From Choristoneura fumiferana (taxonomy: Eukaryota > Arthropoda > Insecta > Lepidoptera > Tortricidae): DNA of 64,000 nucleotides. The stretch is from NCBI RefSeq assembly GCF_025370935.1, contig NC_133481.1, positions 10,924,610-10,988,609 on the forward strand, in the 5' to 3' direction. Position numbers and translations under genes: made by a program. Numbering within the stretch: the first letter of the stretch is position 1; every line of letters starts with the position of its first letter. Under the pieces are notes generated by a model that worked only from the letters and a program-made list of their open reading frames with translations, made no database searches and was not told the DNA's origin. Below are positions 38,721-46,898 of this stretch, piece by piece.

Positions 38721-38725
38721 CTAGT
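38721..38725 (+). repeat. Target-site duplication, left (CTAGT)
   Basis: CTAGT immediately precedes the 5' LTR and recurs at 45,267-45,271 after the 3' LTR. Copy 2 has one CTAGT at 59,677-59,681 in the same context (TTCTAACTAGTAAAAA). Five-base duplications are usual for BEL/Pao integrases. Confidence 0.92.
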
Positions 38726-38910
38726 TGTATAGCCGTAATATGTATTTTGATTAGTTTATGTGCGATAGATGTCGCTGTACGGGAAATTAAATCAACCTGA
38801 ATCGCGCTGGCGAGATTTTTCCTAGGAAGTATAAAAGGGTGTCAAATTAAATATATTGTCATTCGCCGAGCAACCGTTGTTTGATTTATATCAAGGACAG
38901 CGGTTGAACA
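38726..38910 (+). repeat. 5' LTR of the BEL/Pao element
   Basis: Starts TGTATAGCCG and ends GCGGTTGAACA, giving the TG...CA ends. It differs from the 3' LTR by A/G near position 6, C/T in ATTCGCCGAGC, and three positions where it is one base shorter (one in GTGCGAT and two in short homopolymer runs). Confidence 0.93.
38830..38861 (+). promoter_or_regulatory. Putative core promoter in the 5' LTR
   Basis: TATAAAAGG at 38,830-38,838 is followed by an initiator-like TCATTCG with its A at 38,861, 31 bp downstream, which is the normal TATA-to-start spacing. The same arrangement occurs in the 3' LTR (TATAAAAGG at 45,184-45,192). The start site is inferred, not shown. Confidence 0.6.
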
Positions 38911-38928
38911 TGGTCCTTCAGAACTCGG
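38911..38928 (+). other. Putative primer-binding site
   Basis: TGGTCCTTCAGAACTCGG directly follows the 5' LTR. It begins TGG, as expected for pairing with the CCA end of a host tRNA. I cannot say which tRNA from sequence alone. Confidence 0.6.
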
Positions 38929-39497
38929 ATCTCCAGTAACTTGGAGGTGACCAAGCGGACCGCGGCGCTTCTCGGAGCCGTCAAGCGGCAGTTCGGGCTG
39001 AGGAAGCCGGACCTGCAGACGGAGCCACGGGACACGGCGACGTAGGGGCCCGAGGAAGCGGCGGCCGCTACCTTCCGGGACGAGGAAGGAGGAGCTGGAG
39101 CTGGAGCTGGAGCGGGAGCGGGAGCAGGAAGGTGCGCGCGCAGAGGATAGTGTCGCGAGGTATTGCGTGCGAAGCGGGAAAACTGTAAGTGACAAGCCAT
39201 TTAACTTTGTACCTTAGTGTTTCGGACGGAAGAGTCAAAATTCAGTGCAATAGAATATTCAAGCAAAAGTGAACCTTATTATAGTTAGTTTAAAAACTTA
39301 GAAAATTAGCTAGAAATTAGGACTTGTAAAATTTAGCAAGAAAAGTGGTTCTAACGGGGAACCTATGCCCGATTTTCGTCAGAGTCCTTAAAACTCAAAC
39401 ACTTGTAAAATTTTGAGAATTATTTTTGGACTTAGAAAAATTTGGCTTTGGGGACTTAGAATTTTTTTGAAAAAGTGGACTAATATCTTTGGTAAAA
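38929..39497 (+). other. BEL/Pao 5' leader with GC-rich GGAGCN repeats
   Basis: The part from about 38,930 to 39,160 is strikingly GC-rich compared with the AT-rich remainder of the element and contains a run of GGAGCT/GGAGCG hexamers at 39,090-39,127. The rest (39,200-39,497) is AT-rich. Minus-strand open frames over the GC-rich part (38,842-39,195; 38,886-39,200) are low-complexity (Ser- or Ala-Pro-rich) and judged spurious. The GC-rich block may be an RNA packaging or structural region, or captured sequence. Confidence 0.6.
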
Positions 39498-40151
39498 ATG
39501 GAAGTGGTAATTAAAATTCAAATGCAAAAGTGCAACCAAATTACTAAAGACTTTAAAAATTATAAAAAATCACCAAAAGATCGGATCACTAAACCTTATA
39601 TCGAGATAAGGCTCCAACGGTTGGAAGAACTCTGGAAAAAGTTCTGTGAAGGTCACGATCGACTATTAGAAGAGTATTCGGCAGAGTACGATACGAGTAT
39701 TTACGCAGAAAAGGAAGTTTTTGACGTGACTAGCGAAATTTACATGGAGTATAAAGAGGAGTTATTGACGGCTGCACAAATGTTTATTGGTGAAGTTATG
39801 ACCAAAAATTCAAAAGACCAATTGTCGGAAAATGCGGTTTCAAAGCAAGTTTGTATTAAACTGCCGAAAATTGTAATTCCAATTTTTTCGGGTAATTATT
39901 CGGAGTGGGTAACCTTTAAGGATTTATTTGAATCTCTGGTGCATAACAACAGTACAATTAAAGATGTTGAAAAACTACATTATTTAAAGGGATATCTGAA
40001 TGGTGAAGCGGAATTGTTACTTCGCCAGATACCGATTTCTAATGCAAACTATTCAAAATGTTGGGAGCTTCTAAAGCAGCGCTACGACAATAAACGGTTC
40101 ATATGCAATATGATTTTAAAACGCTTTTTGAGTCAAAAAATGCTGCTGTAG
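39498..40151 (+). CDS. BEL/Pao gag-pol, segment 1: N-terminal Gag (frame-interrupted)
   Basis: Encodes the N-terminal part of Gag, the structural protein of the retrotransposon particle. I place the start at the ATG at 39,498; an in-frame stop lies at 39,468. The region around residues 115-205 (PKIVIPIFSGNYSEW, then LHYLKGYLNGEAELLL and CWELLKQRYDNKR) matches the DUF1759-type Gag domain of BEL/Pao elements. The frame diverges at the A-run at 40,118-40,121 and reaches a stop at 40,151. The Gag domain continues in another frame from 40,121, so this is one domain split by a frame break. The break coincides with a T TTA AAA heptamer (40,115-40,121). Confidence 0.85.
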   Translation: MEVVIKIQMQKCNQITKDFKNYKKSPKDRITKPYIEIRLQRLEELWKKFCEGHDRLLEEYSAEYDTSIYAEKEVFDVTSEIYMEYKEELLTAAQMFIGEVMTKNSKDQLSENAVSKQVCIKLPKIVIPIFSGNYSEWVTFKDLFESLVHNNSTIKDVEKLHYLKGYLNGEAELLLRQIPISNANYSKCWELLKQRYDNKRFICNMILKRFLSQKMLL

Positions 40152-43100
40152 AATCTTCAACATTCTTGAAAGAGCTCATTGACACTAGCTCGGATTGTTT
40201 GAGTGCCTTAGCTAACATCGGTGTAGACGTGAGTACATGGGATGCTATTGTCATCCATTTGCTCACTCTAAAGTTAGACCAAGAGACTCGCAAGCAGTGG
40301 GAATTGAGTGCAACTGGAGGTACAGATTCCAATACATTGCCATCTTTCCAAGAATTCAAAGATTTTATTACCAACCGATTCAGAGCTTTAGAGTTTGTGG
40401 AGACCAAAAAACCATCAAGTGGGATTCACCACTTTAGTCAGGCTAAACCTCGTGTTTTACACACCGTCCAAAACACTCAATGCCCCTGTTGCTCGGAATT
40501 ACACAAAATTACATTTTGCAAACAATATGCAGCCCTTGATGTTAACGCTCGTCGTAATTTTGTTCAGGAGAAGGGTTTATGCTTCAACTGTTTGGGCAAT
40601 AATCATTCTGCCAAGTTCTGCCAGAATGCGACTTCATGTAAGATTTGCAAGCGTCGTCACCATACCTTGTTGCATCCTACAGATGCTACACCAGCAAACA
40701 CTTCTGGCGCTAAGGTTAGCAATGTGGGCACAGTCGAAGCAGAAGAGCCACCGCTTGTTACGAATTGTTTTGCAAGAGGGACTGGGCAAGTTTTGTTGGC
40801 AACTGCGATTGTCAATGCTAAATCCAAAAGCGGAGTATACATGGCAATTCGAGCATTATTGGATCAAGGATCGCAGGCTTCTTTTATAACTGAAGCTACC
40901 GCACAATATTTAGGGCTAAAAAAGGAGCCAATCAAAGGGAACATTTCAGGTCTTGGTGGGGATAATAATCTTATATCTAAAGCTATGGTTATATTGCATC
41001 TACAGTCTTTGGCTCATCCAAACATAAATATATCTGTACAAGCTTATGTACTGAAAACGATTACATCTTTTCTTCCAGCAAATAAGGTCATGGATTTAAA
41101 TGGATTAAACATAACAGGAATACAATTGGCGGATCCTGATTATCACACACCTAATAAAATCGACGTTTTACTAGGTGCTGAGGTATATAGTCGGGTAATT
41201 CAGGATGGCGTCAGGAAGAATAACCAGGGAACACTGCTAGCTCAATCAACAACATTGGGATGGATATTGTCTGGGATAGTTGATTCATTTAACACAACAT
41301 TTTCGGGAATAACGGTTTTACATTCCCAAATCAATGAAGACAATATTCTAAAAAGTTTTTGGGAGATAGAAGCTGATTCTTCATCGCAAAAGAGGTTGTT
41401 ATCAGAGGAGGAAGAACGTTGTGAAAGCATTTTTGCTGCCAGCACAAAACGTGATTCTGAGGGTAGATATGTGGTAAAGCTTCCCTTCAGAGAAGAAGAT
41501 CCCAGCTGTAAATATGGTCATTCGAACGAAGTAGCGGAAAAAAGGTTTTATTCATTGGAAAACAGGTTGCACAGGGATACAGAGCTACAGTCTAAATATA
41601 AAGAAGTCATAGATGAATATCTTCATCTTGGTCATATGGTGGAAGTGCCTGAAAATGATAAAAATGAAAATGCAGTGTGCTTACCTCATCATCCGGTGGT
41701 TAAAATGGATCGAGAAACCACCAAGGTTCGGGTAGTGTTCGATGCTTCTTGCAAAGGAAAGAATGGGATTTCACTCAATGATGATTTAATGATTGGACCA
41801 AAACTACAACCAGATTTAAGACATTTGGTGATGAAGTGGAGAATGTATCCTATCTGTTTGGTATCGGATATTGTAAAAATGTATAGGCAAGTAAAGGTCA
41901 CAGAAGAAGATGCTGATTTTCAAAGGATTTTATGGAGGGAAAATTCAAATGAAGTATTGAAAGAGTACAAGTTGTTGAGAGTTACATTTGGAACCGCTTG
42001 TGCTCCGTATTTAGCTGTCAAGGCTCTTCAACAGGTTGCCATTGATCACGGAAAGGATTACCCTATGGCATCTGAAAGAGTATTGAAGGATTTCTACATG
42101 GATGATCTTATGACGGGATGTATGACAGTGGATGAAGGAGTACAGGTGTATAAAGAAATGAATGAATTACTAGGGAAAGCTGGATTTGAACTACAGAAAT
42201 GGACGAGTAATAGCAACCAGTTGATTAAAGCAATGAAGTTAGAGAACAATGAAAAAGAAATTGAAGATGAACTAAAAATAAAGCATGATGAAATAATAAA
42301 AATATTAGGTCTTACCTGGAACCGGAATTCAGATGACTTTCAATATTCAGTGAAACTGCCGCCGATGAAGAAACTAGCTACGAAAAGAACTATTATATCG
42401 GATATTTCTAGGCTATATGATCCGTTAGGATGGGCGGCGCCTAGTATAATCTTAGCTAAGGTAATGATACAGAAGCTTTGGCTAACTGGCTTGGGTTGGG
42501 ATGAAGATGTGCCATGCAAATTATTACAAGAATGGAGTACTTACCGTGAAGAGCTTAGTGAGTTGACTAAAGTACATATTCCTAGATGGTTGGGCATAGT
42601 CAATAAAAATTCGGAAATCGAATTGCATGGATTTTGTGATGCTTCCAAGATGGCGTATGCAGCAGTTGTTTATGCTCGAATAGTAGACAAAGATGATAAT
42701 ATCACTGTTAGTTTAGTAACTGCAAAAACGAGGGTAGCACCCATCAAACAAGTTTCAATTCCAAGACTGGAACTTTGTGGTGCTGTAATGCTGACAAGAT
42801 TGTTAGTGGAAGTATCACAAGTCATGAACATAGCAAAAGATAATATACATGCATGGACTGATTCAACTGTGGTTTTAGCCTGGTTAAATAACCACCCAAG
42901 CAAATGGCAAACTTTTGTAGCGAATCGGGTTTCGGAAATTTTAACTACTTTGGAGTCAAACCAGTGGTCTCATGTGTCTTCTAAGCACAATCCTGCAGAT
43001 TGCGCTTCGAGGGGGGTGAAACCATGTGACTTGAAAAACACAGAAATATGGTTTCATGGACCTGAGTTTTTGAAGCAAAAATTTATTAAATATGAGAAAC

Positions 43101-43504
43101 CAAGAGAACTTGTCACCAATCTAGAGGAAGTTAAAGTGCATCATATTACGACGGATCTAAAAATATGGGACCGATTTTCATCACTTACTAAATTAGTTAG
43201 AGTAATGGCATATTGTAGGCGTTTTTTAACAAACATGAGAAAGCCAGAAGAAGAAAGAAGACGCACTAACTATTTAACGGGTCAAGAAATTCATGAGGCA
43301 TTAAACATTTGTGTCAAACAGTGCCAACAAGAAAATTTTGAGCAAGATTATAAAAATTTATTAAATGGTATACCAGTGTCCAAGAAATCAACATTGAAAA
43401 CATTGAATCCGTTTCTTGATGAGAATGGACTGATGAGAGTTGGAGGTAGATTAGAAAACTCTCAATTGGCATTTAATAAAAAAACACCCCGTTTTGATAC
43501 CTAA
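40103..43504 (+). CDS. BEL/Pao gag-pol, segment 2: Gag C-terminus, protease, reverse transcriptase, RNase H
   Basis: 1,133 codons. The meaningful part begins at about 40,121, where it takes over the Gag domain from segment 1; the ATG at 40,103 is probably not a real start. Zinc knuckles include C-FN-C-LGNN-H-SAKF-C (residues 160-173). The A17-type aspartic protease has ALLDQGSQASFI with catalytic D254, using DQG rather than DSG. Reverse transcriptase: VFDASCKG (~546), catalytic D589 in SDIVKMYRQV, and YMDD at 665-668. RNase H: D846 (FCDAS), E890 (RLELCGA), D920 (WTDS). The N-terminal linker of integrase follows. It ends at 43,504 because of a frame change at the seven-A run 43,478-43,484. Confidence 0.93.
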   Translation: MQYDFKTLFESKNAAVESSTFLKELIDTSSDCLSALANIGVDVSTWDAIVIHLLTLKLDQETRKQWELSATGGTDSNTLPSFQEFKDFITNRFRALEFVETKKPSSGIHHFSQAKPRVLHTVQNTQCPCCSELHKITFCKQYAALDVNARRNFVQEKGLCFNCLGNNHSAKFCQNATSCKICKRRHHTLLHPTDATPANTSGAKVSNVGTVEAEEPPLVTNCFARGTGQVLLATAIVNAKSKSGVYMAIRALLDQGSQASFITEATAQYLGLKKEPIKGNISGLGGDNNLISKAMVILHLQSLAHPNINISVQAYVLKTITSFLPANKVMDLNGLNITGIQLADPDYHTPNKIDVLLGAEVYSRVIQDGVRKNNQGTLLAQSTTLGWILSGIVDSFNTTFSGITVLHSQINEDNILKSFWEIEADSSSQKRLLSEEEERCESIFAASTKRDSEGRYVVKLPFREEDPSCKYGHSNEVAEKRFYSLENRLHRDTELQSKYKEVIDEYLHLGHMVEVPENDKNENAVCLPHHPVVKMDRETTKVRVVFDASCKGKNGISLNDDLMIGPKLQPDLRHLVMKWRMYPICLVSDIVKMYRQVKVTEEDADFQRILWRENSNEVLKEYKLLRVTFGTACAPYLAVKALQQVAIDHGKDYPMASERVLKDFYMDDLMTGCMTVDEGVQVYKEMNELLGKAGFELQKWTSNSNQLIKAMKLENNEKEIEDELKIKHDEIIKILGLTWNRNSDDFQYSVKLPPMKKLATKRTIISDISRLYDPLGWAAPSIILAKVMIQKLWLTGLGWDEDVPCKLLQEWSTYREELSELTKVHIPRWLGIVNKNSEIELHGFCDASKMAYAAVVYARIVDKDDNITVSLVTAKTRVAPIKQVSIPRLELCGAVMLTRLLVEVSQVMNIAKDNIHAWTDSTVVLAWLNNHPSKWQTFVANRVSEILTTLESNQWSHVSSKHNPADCASRGVKPCDLKNTEIWFHGPEFLKQKFIKYEKPRELVTNLEEVKVHHITTDLKIWDRFSSLTKLVRVMAYCRRFLTNMRKPEEERRRTNYLTGQEIHEALNICVKQCQQENFEQDYKNLLNGIPVSKKSTLKTLNPFLDENGLMRVGGRLENSQLAFNKKTPRFDT

Positions 43505-44306
43505 AAAATCGACTATGACTAATTTAATTATTGCCGATGCACATCTTAAGACATGCCACGGTTCAAATCAATTGATGCATAATTATATAAATTCGAGATA
43601 TTGGATCATTGGAGTCAAAGACTTGATTCGTGGATATGTCAGTAAATGTGTTATTTGTGTACGGTATAACGCAAACACACAACCTCAGTTAATGGGTCAA
43701 CTTCCATCAGCAAGAGTTACGCCAACACGAGCTTTTAAATTCTGTGGAGTGGATTACGCTGGTCCAATATCCTTAAGGACAGCTAGTGGGCGTGGGCACA
43801 AATCATATAAAGGATATATTTGTTTATTTGTGTGTATGTCCACTCGAGCGGTACACATAGAAGTGGTCAGTGATCTAACATCAACGGGATTCTTGCAGGC
43901 GTTTAAAAGAATGGTTGCACGGAGAGGTCATTGTCAAGAAATATGGTCTGACAACGGAACTAACTTTGTGGGCGCGTCAAGAGAACTAGAGGTATTATTT
44001 GGTTCTGAAAAGTCTAGAATTTTGCAGGAAATTGCTGATAGTTTAGCGAATAACCATACAACGTGGCATTTCATTCCTCCTCACGCTCCAAATTTTGGCG
44101 GGCTCTGGGAAGCAGGCGTGAAATCAGTAAAATATCACTTAAAGAGGGTTATAGGATCTACTACTTTGACGTTTGAAGAAATGTCTACGGTTTTATCACA
44201 GATAGAAGCATGCCTGAATTCGAGACCATTGTCTCGTATGGATATGGATCCTAACAATATTAATGTCTTAACCCGGGTCATTTTTTGGTGGGTGAATCAC
44301 TTGTGA
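43494..44306 (+). CDS. BEL/Pao gag-pol, segment 3: integrase zinc-binding and catalytic core
   Basis: Continues the polyprotein in a new frame after the 43,478-43,484 A-run; the ATG at 43,494 is probably not a real start. The HHCC zinc module is visible (H in ADAHLKTCHG, C in KCVICVRY). The rve catalytic core has D87 (CGVDYAGP), D153 (WSDNGTNFVGA) and E206 (GGLWEAGVK). It integrates element cDNA into host DNA, and the 5-bp target duplication is its product. The frame is lost at the C-run 44,272-44,274, giving a short non-homologous tail and a stop at 44,306. Confidence 0.92.
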   Translation: MIPKKSTMTNLIIADAHLKTCHGSNQLMHNYINSRYWIIGVKDLIRGYVSKCVICVRYNANTQPQLMGQLPSARVTPTRAFKFCGVDYAGPISLRTASGRGHKSYKGYICLFVCMSTRAVHIEVVSDLTSTGFLQAFKRMVARRGHCQEIWSDNGTNFVGASRELEVLFGSEKSRILQEIADSLANNHTTWHFIPPHAPNFGGLWEAGVKSVKYHLKRVIGSTTLTFEEMSTVLSQIEACLNSRPLSRMDMDPNNINVLTRVIFWWVNHL

Positions 44307-44644
44307 CAGTACCTGACCATGAGTATATGGATCGCAATTGTGGTTCTTTAAGAAGATGGCAGTTAACCCAAAGAATGATTCAGGACTTTTGGCGAAAATG
44401 GTCTCAAGAATATCTTAATAAATTTCTACAGAGATATAAGTGGTCAGGGCAAACTCCAGAACCAAAGATTGATGAAATCGTCTTAGTTAAGGAAGACGAT
44501 TTACCTCCTAGTCGATGGTTACTTGGCAGAGTGATAGCAAAACATCCTGGTAAAGACGGAATTACGCGAGTGGTCACTTTAAAAGTCAAAAATTCTGTAA
44601 TTAAGAGACCTACATGTAAACTTTGTGTTCTTCCGATTAATTAA
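44285..44644 (+). CDS. BEL/Pao gag-pol, segment 4: integrase C-terminal domain
   Basis: Continues the polyprotein in a new frame after the C-run at 44,272-44,274 to the natural stop at 44,644. The sequence RRWQLTQRMIQDFWRKWSQE, then VLVKEDDLPPSRWLLGRV and RPTCKLCVLP, is typical of the DUF5641-type domain at the end of BEL/Pao integrases, thought to contribute to DNA binding. The ATG at 44,285 is probably not a real start. Confidence 0.88.
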   Translation: MVGESLVTVPDHEYMDRNCGSLRRWQLTQRMIQDFWRKWSQEYLNKFLQRYKWSGQTPEPKIDEIVLVKEDDLPPSRWLLGRVIAKHPGKDGITRVVTLKVKNSVIKRPTCKLCVLPIN

Positions 44645-45078
44645 ATATGTAATAAAAAATTTATAAAATTTTACAATTCGAATTTGTGGAAAGAAACTGC
44701 ATGTTTTAATGAATTTTTGTTGTATTTACTAATGGTTGTTTTAATGTGATGTTATGTTTTGCCACGGTGGGCGGCATTTTTAAGTTAGGTAAATAAAGCA
44801 AATGTTTGTAAGTTTTAGAGAAATTAAATATTGTTATGTTTTATGATAAAATGTTATTGGTTTATGTTATGTTATTATTTAGTCTTAAATAGAGTGACAA
44901 AAGGTTGATGTGATAATAATTATACCTATGTTGGTGAGATGCGAAAATATTTGTAGGGACGTTCTAATTTGGTTATAATTGTGAATGTATAATTTAACAT
45001 TTGTTATGGTATCAGGTTGTAACTAATTGTATTTAATTTAACTAATTATATGGACACGATTGTCCATGGTGGGCGGAA
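44645..45078 (+). other. BEL/Pao 3' noncoding region with polypurine tract
   Basis: AT-rich, no env-like open frame. The polypurine tract GGTGGGCGGAA (45,068-45,078) abuts the 3' LTR. A near-copy of its context occurs 302 bp upstream (CCACGGTGGGCGGCAT at 44,762-44,777, against CCATGGTGGGCGGAAT at 45,064-45,079). Confidence 0.75.
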
Positions 45079-45266
45079 TGTATGGCCGTAATATGTATTT
45101 TGATTAGTTTATGTGCCGATAGATGTCGCTGTACGGGAAATTAAATCAACCTGAATCGCGCTGGCGAGATTTTTCCTAGGAAGTATAAAAGGGGTGTCAA
45201 ATTTAAATATATTGTCATTCGTCGAGCAACCGTTGTTTGATTTATATCAAGGACAGCGGTTGAACA
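45079..45266 (+). repeat. 3' LTR of the BEL/Pao element
   Basis: 188 bp from TGTATGGCCG to GCGGTTGAACA. Almost identical to the 5' LTR (two substitutions, three single-base length differences), with the same TATAAAAGG box. Confidence 0.93.
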
Positions 45267-45271
45267 CTAGT
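45267..45271 (+). repeat. Target-site duplication, right (CTAGT)
   Basis: CTAGT directly follows the 3' LTR, matching 38,721-38,725. The downstream flank AAAAGTTTTAACTAAATA continues as in copy 2 after 59,681. Confidence 0.92.
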
Positions 45272-46898
45272 AAAAGTTTTAACTAAATATACCGACTGTC
45301 GTTCAAAGGCAAAATCATTCAACAAAAATATTACAGCCGTACCATCATTGTCAGTATTACCATTATTATTACCACATTTACTATTTAATATATTGAGCCT
45401 TGGCACATTGTACCATACAGACGGACGCCACAATTGCCGTGTAATTATAATGTCAGTGAACATGGAAGAGACCATTTCAGAAAAAGTCTTTGAATAAAAG
45501 TCCCGACTTACCAGTAAACTGGCTTGTCATCGATATTTTACATACGCTGTAAATTGTAGGTATTAACGAAATTGTTATTACGGTTTAGTACTGCGGCTCT
45601 GTTAGGGTAATAGAAATAACAAGCAATCTTGACCTGTCTTTTATTGAAAATACTTTTCGAAATAAGTAACAAACAAGAATTGGATATATTATGTAGTGAC
45701 TTGGCATTAACAAGGTAAATCTCACTAAAATATATTGAAAGATGTATTGATTTTTTCTTTTCTATTAATACTAAAAAAAAATCGTAATAACGATATCATG
45801 CTAATTATTATTATATTTAAGCCGGAACTTCATCTAGTCGTCACTATAATAAGTATTATTAAAAATCCATACTCTATATATAAATGCGGTACAGTGGTGT
45901 ATGTGTTTGTATGTCTTGTCCGTCTTTACGTCGAAATTGATGTTTTGGCATAGAGTTAGTTTATGGGCCAGACAGTACATGCTATTTTTAACCGGAAAAT
46001 GCACAGTTCCCGAAGGGTCTAGCTCTTCTCTTTACCGGATTTCCACGCGGCGAAGCCGCGGGTAAGGTATGTATAATACAAAAATTGACGGGCCGATTGT
46101 TGATTTGTGGATATCATGTTATTGTGATGTTTACCCAAGACATTCTAGGTCAAATAAGTAATTTTAAAACAAAACCCGTGCTTTCGATATTTGCTTACCA
46201 TAGTATAGCCTTTAATATCTTGCAGTATTAACTCGGCCCGCCCTAATTTTCCCTTTCTAGCCTGCGAAGGACACCATCCTTCACGCTTCTGTGTAATTAC
46301 TCCGAAGAAGTTATTATTTCTGAATCGTTTAATCCTGTTTCATTGTCTGTAATCCCGAGCCGAGATTAAATGTTCTCCCAACGCTAATTAAAAGGGTAAC
46401 TTTTTTACCCAAATGATTAATCGAGACATTCGCTTTGTTTATTAAAAATAAGTTTATTAAAAGAAATAAATTAGATCGTTTTACTTTGTTATTAATTATT
46501 ATTTATTAGCAAAGTGCCCGGTGCAAAATTTGCATTAATGAGTATTTTAATGTTCCATATAAATGAACGCAGAGCGACGCAACTTATTCAATTTGAATGA
46601 ATCTCAAAAGGCGACCGTGTTTAACTAAACGACACTAAGGCCACGAATATTTATTTTGCCGGTAAGCATGTACGTGTTCAAAAAATTATGCACCCAGAGA
46701 CATTGTTGAATGGATGATTTTTAAGGTATGCATCGATACCTGTATTTAATTTGTTTTATTATTCAATTAATCTTGTGTGTATCATACTTAGCTTATTGTA
46801 CCTACTGTTTAATTTTATTTTATTAATTTAATTTTGTTGGACGCTTTGACCAATGCTGTAAGTCCTCAGGATCATTTTCGAGAAATAAATAAATAAAT
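45272..46898. other. Noncoding DNA of copy 1 downstream of the element
   Basis: Matches 59,682-61,286. The first ~1 kb shows many single-base indels against copy 2, unlike the near-perfect match elsewhere. A dispersed repeat lies at 45,868-46,069. The 46,200-46,680 part is rich in TAAT-type motifs (TAATCCCGAGC, CAAATGATTAATCGAG) with an octamer ATTTGCAT at 46,528-46,535, and may be a conserved regulatory element. An A-rich tail (AAATAAATAAATAAA) near 46,885 suggests an old retroposon end. Confidence 0.4.
45868..46069 (+). repeat. Dispersed repeat (GCGAAGCCGCGGG end), copy 1
   Basis: Begins near ATAAATGCGG, contains GGCATAGAGTTAGTTTATGG and GGAAAATGCACAGTTCCCGA, and ends CACGCGGCGAAGCCGCGGGT. 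The better-preserved copy-2 counterpart is 60,246-60,447, which ends GCAAAGCTAGT. A non-coding lepidopteran interspersed element. Confidence 0.65.

Larger units (their letters stand above)
38726..45266 (+). mobile_element. BEL/Pao LTR retrotransposon, 6,541 bp
   Basis: Complete structure: 185-bp 5' LTR, primer-binding region, long leader, gag-pol, polypurine tract, 188-bp 3' LTR and 5-bp target duplication. The domain order protease, reverse transcriptase, RNase H, integrase together with the A17-type protease region and the integrase C-terminal domain is diagnostic of BEL/Pao (Belpaoviridae). No env-like ORF lies between integrase and the 3' LTR. The frame is interrupted three times at homopolymers, so this copy as sequenced is not coding-competent. 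The LTRs differ by two substitutions and three single-base indels, and copy 2 lacks the element, so the insertion is recent and probably still polymorphic. Confidence 0.95.

Noticed and set aside
38842..39200. Minus-strand 104-117 codon open frames in the BEL/Pao leader
   Set aside because: Low-complexity Ser/Ala-Pro tracts from the GGAGCN repeat, antisense to the element, partly inside the LTR.
44645..45078. Possible env gene after integrase
   Set aside because: No open frame of useful length, no membrane-segment coding; the region is AT-rich noncoding up to the polypurine tract.
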